Source of the DNA: Pseudomonadota bacterium
Lineage (GTDB): Bacteria; Pseudomonadota; Gammaproteobacteria; Xanthomonadales; Xanthomonadaceae
Assembly: GCA_018242485.1 (NCBI GenBank)
Contig: JAFEBV010000005.1
Location: forward strand, 62,001 to 126,000
DNA: 64,000 nucleotides
Direction of reading: 5' to 3'
The translations under genes and the position numbers were made by a program. Below, piece after piece: positions 1 through 7,905 of this stretch. The notes below the pieces were generated by a model that was not told the DNA's origin, ran no database searches, and saw only the letters and a list, made by a program, of their open reading frames with translations. How positions within the stretch are numbered: the first letter of the stretch is position 1; the number at the start of each line of letters is the position of its first letter.

Positions 1-1
1 G

Positions 2-286
2 GCCGATGCGTGGTACGACAGGGGTCTAGGCAGTGCCCTGCTCAAGCGTCTGATCGCCACCGCACGGCGCGATGGAATCGCACGGATGTACTTCATCGGT
101 TACGCGGAAAATCTGCGTCTGCGCGATCTGGCGCGTTTCTTCGGGTTCGATCTGCGGCAGGAACCGGATCATCCGCGGCGCGTAGTCTACGAATTGGCGC
201 TCACAACCGACCCTGTCGCCGAACCCGCCGACCGGCCGGATCGCGACGATGCCGTTCGCGCCGCCGGTTCAGTGGGAAAACAGTAA
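2..286 (+). CDS. GNAT-family N-acetyltransferase, C-terminal fragment
   Basis: Only the last 94 residues are present because the gene enters from the left edge. The fragment carries the acetyl-CoA binding signature of GNAT enzymes (RGLGSALLKRLIATARRDG) followed by a strand-helix-strand segment with FFGFD, the usual end of the fold. The substrate cannot be told from this part. The last 18 bases overlap the 3' end of the convergent universal stress gene. The fold is confident; specific function is unknown. Confidence 0.8.
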   Translation, partial: ADAWYDRGLGSALLKRLIATARRDGIARMYFIGYAENLRLRDLARFFGFDLRQEPDHPRRVVYELALTTDPVAEPADRPDRDDAVRAAGSVGKQ

Positions 287-1102
287 CGGCACCGGGCATG
301 GCGACGCGAGCAGTTCCGCCGTGACGCCACCCATCGCCCATTCGCGGAAACGCGAATGGCCGTAGCCGCCGAGCACGAGCATATCAGCCTGCGACTGCTG
401 CGCATGCGCCAGCAAGGTGGCCGCGACCGACCGGCCTGCGGTCGGCAACGTCTCGGCACGTACGTCCAGAGCGTGGCGTTGCAGATGCGCGAGGATGTCC
501 GCAGACACGCCTTCCTCGCTGCGATCCGCGCATGCTGCGACCAGTTCCACGCGCGTCGCCGCATGCAGAAAAGGCATCGCATCGTGCAGCGCGCGCGTGG
601 CTTCGCGCCGCGGCTGCCACGCCACCATCACGTGTTGCGGCTCCCGCCATTCCGGCACGGCGGGCACCAACATCGTCGGCCGCCCGGATGCCAGCAGCAA
701 TCCGGTGAAGCAGGCCTTGATGGCTGCCCCGTCGCGGGCCGCATCGATCGCCATCGGCAGCACCGACAGATCGGCATGGCGCGCTTGCAGCGCCGCCTGC
801 GCTGGCCCTTCGGCAGCGAAGGACTCGAGCAGGCGCACCTCGACGCACAGGCCGGGAAACTGCTGCGTCAGTCGTTCCCGCCACGCCTGCGCATCCTTCT
901 GCGCCCCGTCGCGGAACGTCTTGTACAACTCGCCGAAGGCCAGATCCCCGCCATCCCAAGGGCCGGCGACAGGGATCGGCAGGTTGACGAACTTCAACAC
1001 GGTCAGGTGCGCGCCGCGCACGGCAGCCATGCAAGCCGCGGCATTCACGGCGAACACATCGCCCGCCGTTTCGGTGAGCGGAACCAGCAGATCCTTGATC
1101 AT
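269..1102 (-). CDS. Universal stress protein, tandem UspA domains
   Basis: A 277-residue cytosolic protein built of two UspA-like halves, about residues 1-140 and 150-277. The second half ends with the ATP-binding type motif GGYGHSRFREWAMGG followed by PVPLLF, as in the ATP-binding Usp subgroup; the first half lacks a clear G-2X-G-9X-G motif. Such double-domain proteins act in stress survival, but the partner and signal are unknown here. The ATG at 1102 is preceded by a GAGGTG ribosome binding site. It is divergent from the VIT-family gene, with about 200 bases of shared upstream region, and it overlaps the GNAT gene tail to tail. Confidence 0.88.
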   Translation of the reverse strand: MIKDLLVPLTETAGDVFAVNAAACMAAVRGAHLTVLKFVNLPIPVAGPWDGGDLAFGELYKTFRDGAQKDAQAWRERLTQQFPGLCVEVRLLESFAAEGPAQAALQARHADLSVLPMAIDAARDGAAIKACFTGLLLASGRPTMLVPAVPEWREPQHVMVAWQPRREATRALHDAMPFLHAATRVELVAACADRSEEGVSADILAHLQRHALDVRAETLPTAGRSVAATLLAHAQQSQADMLVLGGYGHSRFREWAMGGVTAELLASPCPVPLLFSH

Positions 1103-1304
1103 GGCCGCACCTCGCCGCTGCGCAGATGGCCGTATTGGACAACCGATCGTGCCATTGCGGCATGACCTGCATCAAGCATGCGCCCCATCCGCGTCGTCGG
1201 CGCGAGCGTCTTCCACGCGACCCTCGGCGCTGCATTTGCTAGCATGCAGCGCCCCCGTGGAATCAAGCCACAAGGCATTCCAAGACCCTGCCGATCATCC
1301 GCGC

Positions 1305-1991
1305 ATGCCCGGACACACCCACCGCACCCACGCATCCGGTAGCACCCGTGCGGGCGTGCTGGGTGCGAACGACGGCATCCTGTCCATCGCCGGGCTGATG
1401 ATCGGCGTGGCCTCGACCCACGCCGGTCGCGATGCCTTGTTGCTGGCGGGGCTCGCCGGTTTGATCGCCGGTGCGTTGTCGATGGGTGCGGGCGAATTCG
1501 TGTCGGTGAGTTCGCAAGCGGACATCGAGCGTGCCGATCTGGAAATCGAGCGCAAGGCGCTGGAAACCGATTTTGCCGGCGAACACGCCGAGCTCACCGA
1601 GATCTACGTCCGTCGCGGGTTGGATCGCACGCTGGCCGAACAGGTCGCCGGCCAGTTGATGCGCCACGATGCGCTCGGTGCGCACGCGCGCGACGACATC
1701 GGCATCACCGACGCACTGTCCGCGCGCCCGTTGCAGGCGTCGCTGGCGTCGATGGCCAGCTTTGCCATCGGCGGCCTGATTCCTTTCCTCGCCGCATACC
1801 TCGCGCCGAGCCATCGCACGGGGCCGTCGATCGCCATCGTCTCGATGCTGTCGCTGGCCGCGCTTGGCGCGGTCGCCGCACGCGCCGGAGGCGCCAGCGT
1901 GATACGCGGCGCGGTGCGCGTGCTGATCTGGGGTGCCGCGACCATGGCGCTGACCAGCTTCATCGGTGCGCTGATCGGCGCGCAGGGCTGA
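1305..1991 (+). CDS. VIT1/CCC1-family transporter (iron/manganese type)
   Basis: A 228-residue inner membrane protein of the vacuolar iron transporter family. The N-terminal motif GVLGANDGILSIAGLMIG and the cytoplasmic segment MGAGEFVSVSSQ followed by an acidic helix (ADIERADLEIERKAL) are hallmarks of the family. Three further hydrophobic segments follow. Family members move Fe(II) or Mn(II) out of the cytosol; the substrate here is inferred. The frame is open much further upstream, but the conserved N-terminus fits the ATG at 1305. It stands alone, with no evident operon partner. Confidence 0.85.
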   Translation: MPGHTHRTHASGSTRAGVLGANDGILSIAGLMIGVASTHAGRDALLLAGLAGLIAGALSMGAGEFVSVSSQADIERADLEIERKALETDFAGEHAELTEIYVRRGLDRTLAEQVAGQLMRHDALGAHARDDIGITDALSARPLQASLASMASFAIGGLIPFLAAYLAPSHRTGPSIAIVSMLSLAALGAVAARAGGASVIRGAVRVLIWGAATMALTSFIGALIGAQG

Positions 1992-2066
1992 TCGTCAGTT
2001 GCCGGACACGCCGCCTGCGCGCGGGAGTGTATGGTTCGCAAGCGACGATGCCGTCGGGAGGCCGCC

Positions 2067-2498
2067 ATGAACCTGCGGGAAAGCTGGGTGCTGTTCGCCA
2101 TCGGTTCGGCGTTCTTCGCCGGGCTCACCGCGGTGCTCGGCAAGCTCGGCGTGGAAGGCATCAACTCCAACCTCGCCACACTCATCCGCACCGTGGTCAT
2201 CCTCGCGGTGACGGCGATCATCCTCTCGTTGCGCGGCGAATGGCGACCGGCATCGACCATCGCCACCAACACCTGGGTCTTCCTCGTGCTCTCGGGCATC
2301 GCCACCGGCTTGTCATGGCTGTGCTATTACCGCGCCCTGCAACTGGGTCCGGTAACCAAGGTGGCGCCGATCGACAAGCTCAGCGTGGTGTTCGCGATCC
2401 TGCTGGGGCTGATTGTCGTACACGAAACACTGACCTGGCCGGTGGTCGTGGGCGGGTTGCTGATCGTCGCCGGTTCGATCGTGATGATCGCGTTCTGA
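2067..2498 (+). CDS. Half-size EamA-domain membrane protein
   Basis: A 143-residue protein with about five hydrophobic segments and one EamA (DMT superfamily) domain, roughly half of a usual two-domain 10-TM transporter. The end motif GPVTKVAPIDKLSVVFAILLG is typical of this single-domain subgroup, whose members are thought to dimerise. The ATG at 2067 is chosen because a GGGAGG stretch lies just before it and MNLRESW starts the family match; an in-frame ATG at 2031 would add 12 basic residues. The substrate is unknown. gnd starts 40 bases downstream. Confidence 0.75.
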   Translation: MNLRESWVLFAIGSAFFAGLTAVLGKLGVEGINSNLATLIRTVVILAVTAIILSLRGEWRPASTIATNTWVFLVLSGIATGLSWLCYYRALQLGPVTKVAPIDKLSVVFAILLGLIVVHETLTWPVVVGGLLIVAGSIVMIAF

Positions 2499-2537
2499 AG
2501 GCGCGTACACTGACCCTTTCCACAAGGAGGGCAGCGC

Positions 2538-3443
2538 ATGGATCTGGGCATGATCGGACTGGGCCGGATGGGCGCCAACATGGCGCAGCGCCTGATCCTC
2601 GGCGGGCATCGCGTGGTCGGTTACGACCCCAGCGAGGCCGCGCGCAAGGGGCTGGAAGACAAGGCCGGCGAATCGGCCGATTCGCTGCCAGCGCTGGTGG
2701 CCAAGCTCGACGCGCCGCGCGCGCTGTGGACGATGGTGCCCGCCGGCAAGATCACCGACGACACCATCGCCGCCCTGCTCGCCCTGTTGTCGCCCGGCGA
2801 CTGCATCATCGATGGCGGCAATTCGTACTACAAGGATTCGCTGCGCCACGCCGCACTGTGCGCGGAGAAGAAAATCGACTTCGTCGATGCCGGCACCAGC
2901 GGCGGCATCTGGGGTCTGGACGCCGGTTACAGCCTGATGGTCGGCGGCGATGCGGCGGTGGTCGAACGCCTGCGGCCGATCTTCGAAACCCTTGCGCCGG
3001 GCGCCTCGCAGGGTTGGGGCCGGGTCGGCCCGGTCGGCTCGGGGCACTTCACCAAGATGATCCACAACGGCATCGAGTACGGAATGATGCAGGCCTATGC
3101 CGAAGGCTTCTCGATCCTCCAGCACAAGCAGGAATTCGCGCTCGACCTGCATCAGGTCGCGGAGATCTGGCGCTTCGGCAGCGTGGTGCGCTCGTGGCTG
3201 CTGGATCTGAGCGCCGATGCGCTGGGCAGGAATCCCAAGCTCGACGGCATCGCGCCGTATGTGGTGGATTCGGGCGAAGGCCGCTGGACCGCCGCCGAAG
3301 CCATCGACCTCGACGTGCCCGCGCCGATCATCACCCAGTCGCTGATCGAGCGCCTGCGCTCGCGCGATTCGGATTCGTTCGCCGACAAGCTGCTGGCGGC
3401 GATGCGCAACGAGTTTGGCGGGCACGCGATCAAGAAGGAATGA
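2538..3443 (+). CDS. gnd: 6-phosphogluconate dehydrogenase, decarboxylating (short GndA/YqeC type)
   Basis: Oxidatively decarboxylates 6-phosphogluconate to ribulose 5-phosphate. At 301 residues it is the short form, which in characterised members prefers NAD; the long form has about 470 residues. Visible signs are the Rossmann motif GLGRMGANMAQRL, the substrate motif GTSGGIWGLDAGYSLMVGG near residue 120 and KMIHNGIEYGMMQAYAEGF with the catalytic Lys and Asn near residue 170. A strong AAGGAGGG site precedes the ATG. The stop overlaps the start of pgl (ATGA), so both steps of 6-phosphogluconate metabolism look co-translated. Confidence 0.93.
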   Translation: MDLGMIGLGRMGANMAQRLILGGHRVVGYDPSEAARKGLEDKAGESADSLPALVAKLDAPRALWTMVPAGKITDDTIAALLALLSPGDCIIDGGNSYYKDSLRHAALCAEKKIDFVDAGTSGGIWGLDAGYSLMVGGDAAVVERLRPIFETLAPGASQGWGRVGPVGSGHFTKMIHNGIEYGMMQAYAEGFSILQHKQEFALDLHQVAEIWRFGSVVRSWLLDLSADALGRNPKLDGIAPYVVDSGEGRWTAAEAIDLDVPAPIITQSLIERLRSRDSDSFADKLLAAMRNEFGGHAIKKE

Positions 3444-4168
3444 GCCTGCCGGATACGCATGCGCCGGCGCAGATCGTGCGCTGGCATCCCCTGCCCGATG
3501 CGGCGACGCTGGCGCAGGCAGCCTGCGCGCGCATCCTCGCCGCCGCCGCACGAGCCATCGCCGCGCGCGGTCGTTTCGACATCGTGCTGGCCGGCGGCAA
3601 CACCCCGCGTGCGGCTTATGCCCTGCTGCGCGATGCCGACTTCCATGCGGTACGTCCCGACTGGTCGCGCTGGCAGGTCTGGTTCGGCGACGAGCGCTGC
3701 GCACCAGTGGATGACCCGCAGCGCAATAGCGCAATGGCGCGCTCGGCGTGGCTGGATCAGGTGCCGATCGCGCCGCAGAACCGGCACCCGATTCCCGCCG
3801 AACGCGGTGCGATGGCGGCCGCTGCGGACTATGCGAACGCTTTGCGCGGCATCGGCGATTTCGATCTGGTGTTGCTGGGCTTGGGCGAAGACGGCCACAC
3901 CACCAGCCTGTTTCCCGGTCACGACTGGGGCATCGGCACCGATGCGCCCGATGCGCTGGCGGTGTTCGATGCGCCCAAGCCGCCGCCGCAACGGGTTTCG
4001 ATGAGCGCGGCGCGGCTGTCGCGCGCGCGCGAAGTGATCTTCCTCGTCGAAGGCGAAAGCAAGCGCGATGCCGTGCATCGCTGGCGCGCGGGTGCCGACA
4101 TCCCGGCAGCAGCGATCCGCCCGGCGTTGGGTGTGGATGTGTTGGTCGTGGCGGCGCTGGTTGGCTGA
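3440..4168 (+). CDS. pgl: 6-phosphogluconolactonase
   Basis: Hydrolyses 6-phosphogluconolactone to 6-phosphogluconate, the step before Gnd. The 242-residue product has the NagB-like fold motifs VLAGGNTPRAAYALL, WFGDERCAPVDDPQRNSAMA and GLGEDGHTTSLFPGH, the last with the catalytic His. The ATG overlaps the gnd stop by four bases, and GAAGGA just upstream serves as its ribosome binding site, so the start is well fixed. The length is normal for the SOL/DevB family. Confidence 0.93.
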   Translation: MSLPDTHAPAQIVRWHPLPDAATLAQAACARILAAAARAIAARGRFDIVLAGGNTPRAAYALLRDADFHAVRPDWSRWQVWFGDERCAPVDDPQRNSAMARSAWLDQVPIAPQNRHPIPAERGAMAAAADYANALRGIGDFDLVLLGLGEDGHTTSLFPGHDWGIGTDAPDALAVFDAPKPPPQRVSMSAARLSRAREVIFLVEGESKRDAVHRWRAGADIPAAAIRPALGVDVLVVAALVG

Positions 4169-4228
4169 CATCGGCCTCATGCACGCCGACTGCGCGCAAC
4201 ACGAACAACTCATCGTGCTTGTGCGGGT

Positions 4229-4678
4229 TCAGGGCTTCTTTCGTGTCGCCCGGGCTTTGCGCGGCGTGTACACCTTGCCGCCTTTTTGCAGGCAATCGGC
4301 GCGGGCGGTGCGGATCGAACGGCGGGTCGTCTTGTAGCGATCCTTCTCGCCCAGTTGCCGTGTCTGCGCGGGCAGCAGGCAGTAAACGAGCGGGCCGGTG
4401 TCGGCGACGGAAACAGCCGATGCCACAGCGGGCGATGAGGCTGGCGAGGCTTCGGATACGGTGTATTCGCCGCCACGCTGGCGGCAGTCCTCTGGGGAGG
4501 TCTGCACGATCCGGCCAGCGCCCAGCGTCGCATGGCCACCGACGGTATGAAGCTGCGCCGGCAACTTGCATTCCACGTCGCCGGAGCTGGCAGCGCGTGC
4601 GACGGGCGCGATACAACATGCGGCCAGTCCGAGCACGGATAGGCAAATGATCGGTTGCAGTCCCAGACCAGGCTTCAT
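4229..4678 (-). CDS. Small exported protein with two Cys-containing repeats
   Basis: A 149-residue protein of unknown function. The N-terminus is an export signal; it contains LAAC, which fits a lipobox, but also an ARA-A site that would suit signal peptidase I, so lipoprotein versus soluble periplasmic is open. The mature part holds two related blocks: CKLPAQ...DCRQRGGEYT and CLLPAQ...DCLQKGGKVYT, about 35 residues each, each with one Cys at either end, joined by an Ala/Ser-rich linker. The tail is basic (RKARATRKKP). The ATG at 4678 follows an AGGGGAG site; an in-frame upstream ATG at 4720 has none. It stands alone. Confidence 0.65.
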   Translation of the reverse strand: MKPGLGLQPIICLSVLGLAACCIAPVARAASSGDVECKLPAQLHTVGGHATLGAGRIVQTSPEDCRQRGGEYTVSEASPASSPAVASAVSVADTGPLVYCLLPAQTRQLGEKDRYKTTRRSIRTARADCLQKGGKVYTPRKARATRKKP

Positions 4679-4846
4679 GATCGACTCCCCTTGGCGTTGA
4701 ACATCACCCCGCGCCGGCAAGCATAATCGGGTTCCGTGCTGATCGGTGGCACTACGGTGCGATCAGCGCCGCCGCCGTGCGTCAACATGATCACGCCATC
4801 CAACGCAGCCAAGGCACCACTCCGGTCACACTTGAGACATTCGCCC

Positions 4847-5194
4847 ATGTACGAATCCCGTCAGCACCCCCTGCTCCCGTTCAATCGCTTCCTGCGGCGC
4901 TGGTTGTGGCATGCGCTGGTGGCGGCCGCCCTGCTGCTGGTGTCGCTGGCCTTCGGCATGGCTGGATATGCCTATTACGAACACCTGACATGGGTGGATG
5001 GCTTCCTCAATTCGTCGATGCTGCTGGGCGGCATGGGCCCGGTGGATGCGCCCAAGACCGAAGGCGGCAAACTGTTCGCCGGTTTCTATGCGCTGTACGC
5101 CGGACTGGTGTTCATCGTCGCCACCGGGGTGGCGTTCGCGCCGGTGGTGCATCGGGTGCTGCATCGCTTTCATCTGCAAGACGGCAAGCCGTAG
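4847..5194 (+). CDS. Small two-TM membrane protein
   Basis: A 115-residue protein not recognised by name. There is a hydrophobic segment at about residues 20-42 (LVAAALLLVSLAFGMAGYAY) and another at about 75-98 (FYALYAGLVFIVATGVAFAP). Between them is a loop with LGGMGPV, and the end is His/Arg-rich (HRVLHRFHL). The TM-loop-TM layout with a Gly-rich re-entrant-like loop recalls two-TM ion channel pore modules, but no selectivity filter is evident, so no function is assigned. The start at 4847 puts the first TM at a normal distance from the N-terminus; the frame is open further upstream. Confidence 0.6.
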   Translation: MYESRQHPLLPFNRFLRRWLWHALVAAALLLVSLAFGMAGYAYYEHLTWVDGFLNSSMLLGGMGPVDAPKTEGGKLFAGFYALYAGLVFIVATGVAFAPVVHRVLHRFHLQDGKP

Positions 5195-5204
5195 GATTCC
5201 GATG

Positions 5205-5492
5205 TCAGCGCAACGGCGCGCTGGCGTGGATGGTGATGGCGTGGATGTCGGAGCGCAGCAAGTCGCCGAGCGCCGAATGCACCTTGCGATGGCAGGCAAT
5301 CGGCGTGAGCCCGCGAAAAGTTTCGGCGACGATTCGCAGGGCATAGTGTCCATGGCCGTGGCGCGCGCCTTCGTGGCCGACGTGCTTGTGGCCTTCGTCG
5401 ATTAGTTCGATCACGATCGGGTCGAGCACCGACAGCGCCGCGCGGATGCGCGCATCGCGGGTGGCCTTGTCGCCGACGATGACCACGCTCAT
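5205..5492 (-). CDS. bolA: BolA-family protein
   Basis: A 95-residue BolA/IbaG-type protein. It shows the class II KH-like core: an early helix ([20 protein letters not shown]), a His-containing loop ([21 protein letters not shown]) and [19 protein letters not shown] with the invariant His. BolA proteins pair with monothiol glutaredoxins in iron-sulfur handling and affect morphology and stress genes. The segment [14 protein letters not shown] is more His-rich than usual. The ATG overlaps the stop of yciI by four bases, so the two are a translationally coupled pair. Confidence 0.88.
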   Translation of the reverse strand: MSVVIVGDKATRDARIRAALSVLDPIVIELIDEGHKHVGHEGARHGHGHYALRIVAETFRGLTPIACHRKVHSALGDLLRSDIHAITIHASAPLR

Positions 5493-5788
5493 GGCAGCGT
5501 CTGCCGGAACGGCCGCACGTCCACGCTCGCATACACACCTGCAGCACGGTAAGGATCGGCGTCCGCCCAGGTTTTCGCCTCGTCCAGCGAGGCGAACTCG
5601 GCCACGATCAGGCTGCCGCTGAATCCGGCGGGGCCCGGATCGGGTGAGTCGATGGTGGGAAACGGTCCGGCGAGAATCAGGCGCCCGACATCCCGCAGCG
5701 CTTCCAGCCGGGCAAGGTGCTCCGGTCGTGACGCTTTGCGCGCAGCGAGCGAATCAGCGCGGTCGATACCGACGATGACATACAGCAT
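5489..5788 (-). CDS. YciI-family protein
   Basis: A 99-residue protein of the YciI (dimeric alpha/beta barrel) family. The N-terminal [10 protein letters not shown] strand, [20 protein letters not shown], the [23 protein letters not shown] block and the closing V.VRPF strand match the family well. YciI proteins are small, probably enzymatic, and mostly uncharacterised; a conserved His-Asp pair is thought to be catalytic. The start at 5788 is the family start, although the frame is open for 47 codons upstream. It lies first in a two-gene unit with bolA, a pairing common in related genomes. Confidence 0.83.
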   Translation of the reverse strand: MLYVIVGIDRADSLAARKASRPEHLARLEALRDVGRLILAGPFPTIDSPDPGPAGFSGSLIVAEFASLDEAKTWADADPYRAAGVYASVDVRPFRQTLP

Positions 5789-5828
5789 GGCGACTCCCGA
5801 AGAGATGAATCGTGCATGATAGCGCCCC

Positions 5829-6446
5829 ATGTCCGAACGTCTGACCGTCCATCCCATCAACCCGCAGCCGCGCTCGATCGCGCGCGCGACCTCCCTGCTG
5901 CGCGAAGGCGGACTCGGCCTGTGCCCCACCGATGCCGGCTACACCTTGGTGTGGATGCTCGACGCCCGCGACGCGGAAGATCGGGTACGCCGCCTGCGCG
6001 CGCTGGACAGCAAGCACCCTTTCACCTTACTCTGTGCGTCGTTGAGCGATGTCGGGCGCATGGCTCGGCTCGGCGATGCGGCCTTCCGGCTGATGAAATC
6101 GCTGACTCCCGGTCCCTGCACGTTCATCCTGACCGCCTCCTCCGACCTGCCCCGCCGTCTGAAGCTGGACAAGCGCCACTCCATCGGCGTGCGCAGGATC
6201 GATCATCCGGTTGCCCAGACCTTGTTGCAGGCGGTCGAGCAGCCGTTGCTGAGCACCAGCGTGGTGTTGCCGGATGTGGACGATCTGGCCAGCCACATGG
6301 CTGATGACGTAGCCGGTGCGTTGCTGGATCGCGTGGATTTCATGCTCGACGCAGGGGATTGCGAGCCCGGTCCGACCAGCGTGGTGGATGTCACCGGCGA
6401 TGTCCCGCAGGTGTTGCGCCAAGGTCATCGTCCTCTGGATCTGTGA
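5829..6446 (+). CDS. YciO/YrdC/Sua5-like protein (threonylcarbamoyl-AMP synthase family)
   Basis: A 205-residue protein of the Sua5/YciO/YrdC fold, which binds double-stranded RNA and, in TsaC/Sua5 members, makes threonylcarbamoyl-AMP for tRNA t6A. It has the N-terminal block [18 protein letters not shown], the KHPFTLL segment near residue 60, [10 protein letters not shown] and a late STSVVLPD. It matches the YciO branch better than TsaC: the usual K-R-x-x-x-P-F motif is reduced and YciO function is not settled. It sits upstream of scpA, as in many gammaproteobacteria. The nearby TsaE gene (27.1 kb) belongs to the t6A pathway but is unlinked. Confidence 0.82.
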   Translation: MSERLTVHPINPQPRSIARATSLLREGGLGLCPTDAGYTLVWMLDARDAEDRVRRLRALDSKHPFTLLCASLSDVGRMARLGDAAFRLMKSLTPGPCTFILTASSDLPRRLKLDKRHSIGVRRIDHPVAQTLLQAVEQPLLSTSVVLPDVDDLASHMADDVAGALLDRVDFMLDAGDCEPGPTSVVDVTGDVPQVLRQGHRPLDL

Positions 6447-6569
6447 GCCAATCCAGGCGCGTTACCGCTGCGCCGGCTTGTTCCAACCGCACCGCCGATC
6501 GTTTCTTCCGTACCACCCGAATGCACTGCGCCGGCCACGCCGCCGCCACGCCATGAACCCCGAGACCGC

Positions 6570-7538
6570 GTGAACACCGAACCCGAGCCCTCGGCGAACC
6601 TCGCCGAAGCCCCCGCCGCCAGCCCCGCCGCGACCGCGATCCAGCGCGAGATGCCGCTGGCGATGGTGCGCGGCGAGCCCATGCTCGAAATCCCGCAAGA
6701 TCTGTACATCCCTCCGGATGCGCTGGAGATCATCCTCGAAGCCTTCGAGGGCCCGCTCGACCTGCTGCTGTACCTGATCCGCCGGCAGAATCTGGACATC
6801 CTCGACATCCCCGTCGCCGAGATCACCCGCCAGTACGTCGATTACATCCAGACCCTGCGCGAGCTGCGCTTCGAGCTGGCCGCCGATTATCTGGTGATGG
6901 CCGCGATGCTGGCGGAGATCAAGTCGCGGCTGCTGCTGCCGCGGCCGAAGGACGAGTCCGGCGAGGAAATCGATCCGCGCGCCGAACTGGTGCGCCGCCT
7001 GCAGGAATACGAACGCTTCAAGAAGGCCGCCGAGGATCTGGACGCGCTCGATCGCCTCGACCGCGATACCGCCATCGCCAGCGCGCAGATGCCGGAAATC
7101 AAATTCGTCGCCGCGCCGCCGCCGGTGGATCTGCGCGAACTGCTGCTGGCGCTGCGCGACGTGCTCAAGCGCTCGGAACTGTTCGGCCACCACGCCGTGC
7201 GCCGCGAGGCGCTGTCGGTACGCGAGCGCATGAGCACGGTGCTGCGCACGCTAGGCGACGGCCGCTTCCACGACTTCACCGCCTTGTTCACGCCCGAGGA
7301 AGGGCGGCTGGGCGTGGTGGTCACCTTCCTGTCGATCCTCGAACTGGCCAAGGAGCGGTTGATCGAGATCGTGCAGGAGCAGCCGCTGGCGGCGATCTAC
7401 GTCAAGTCGCTGGCGCTGCCGGCGGGTGATGAAGAAGCGGCGAATGACGATGTCAACGCGCCGTTGATTCCGATTCCTGAAGCAGTTTTACCAATGGATT
7501 CTCAAACCACTCTCCCACCAGAAGATGGGATGGGATGA
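6570..7538 (+). CDS. scpA: Segregation and condensation protein A
   Basis: The kleisin subunit of the SMC-ScpA-ScpB condensin. The 322-residue product has the N-terminal FEGPLDLLLYLIRRQ and DILDIPVAEITRQYV motifs (residues about 55-85), the helix ELAADYLVMAAMLAEIKSRLLLP that contacts Smc, and a winged-helix end (GRLGVVVTFLSILELAKERL). An N-terminal Ala/Pro-rich tail of about 45 residues and a C-terminal tail of about 35 residues extend the core. The start is GTG at 6570; a six-codon ATG reading frame (6553-6573) ends on top of it and might couple translation. scpB follows after an unusual 370-base repeat-bearing gap. Confidence 0.92.
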   Translation: MNTEPEPSANLAEAPAASPAATAIQREMPLAMVRGEPMLEIPQDLYIPPDALEIILEAFEGPLDLLLYLIRRQNLDILDIPVAEITRQYVDYIQTLRELRFELAADYLVMAAMLAEIKSRLLLPRPKDESGEEIDPRAELVRRLQEYERFKKAAEDLDALDRLDRDTAIASAQMPEIKFVAAPPPVDLRELLLALRDVLKRSELFGHHAVRREALSVRERMSTVLRTLGDGRFHDFTALFTPEEGRLGVVVTFLSILELAKERLIEIVQEQPLAAIYVKSLALPAGDEEAANDDVNAPLIPIPEAVLPMDSQTTLPPEDGMG

Positions 7539-7905
7539 GGGCAAAGCTTTCAATGCATACCCCTGCTACCAACGATGGTGCCCTCATCCGCCCTGCGGGC
7601 ACCTTCCCCCGGTGGGGGAAGGGGGATGCTGCCTCTCCCTCCGGGAGAGGCCGACGCGCCGCAGGCGCGGCGGGTGAGGGAATGTCGTGTCAAGTTGGTG
7701 CAATTGCTGGAAAACAAACCTGGTTCAATTGCAACGATCAAGTCAGATGCCTGAATAACGTCAAGTGAAGGTTGAGTAGAGAGTATGAGTGGAGAACCGA
7801 GCATCCCCGGATTCTCTTGGCATTGACCCTTCCGGCCTTCGGCCAGCTTTCTCCCGAAGGGAGAAGGAAACAGCATCCATCAAGCAAACTGACAGCACGA
7901 TCTAC
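7539..7905. repeat. Hairpin-rich intergenic repeat between scpA and scpB
   Basis: This 367-base gap has no credible gene. It contains at least three perfect hairpins: 7602-7622 (CCTTCCCCC, 3-base loop, GGGGGAAGG), 7632-7650 (CCTCTCCC/GGGAGAGG) and 7849-7865 (TTCTCCC/GGGAGAA). The motif runs CCCTCATCCGCCC, ACCTTC, hairpin, CTCTCCC, hairpin, GGCGGGTGAGGG. A related degenerate piece is seen at about 58,757-58,785. Elements of this kind are scattered between genes in Xanthomonadales and relatives. It separates two genes that usually are adjacent, so it may have inserted into the operon. Confidence 0.7.

Noticed and set aside
2313..4646. Open frame of 777 codons on the minus strand across gnd and pgl
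   Set aside because: It lies antisense to two clear genes, is rich in Arg/Pro/Ala as expected from shadow frames of GC-rich DNA, and has no family signs.
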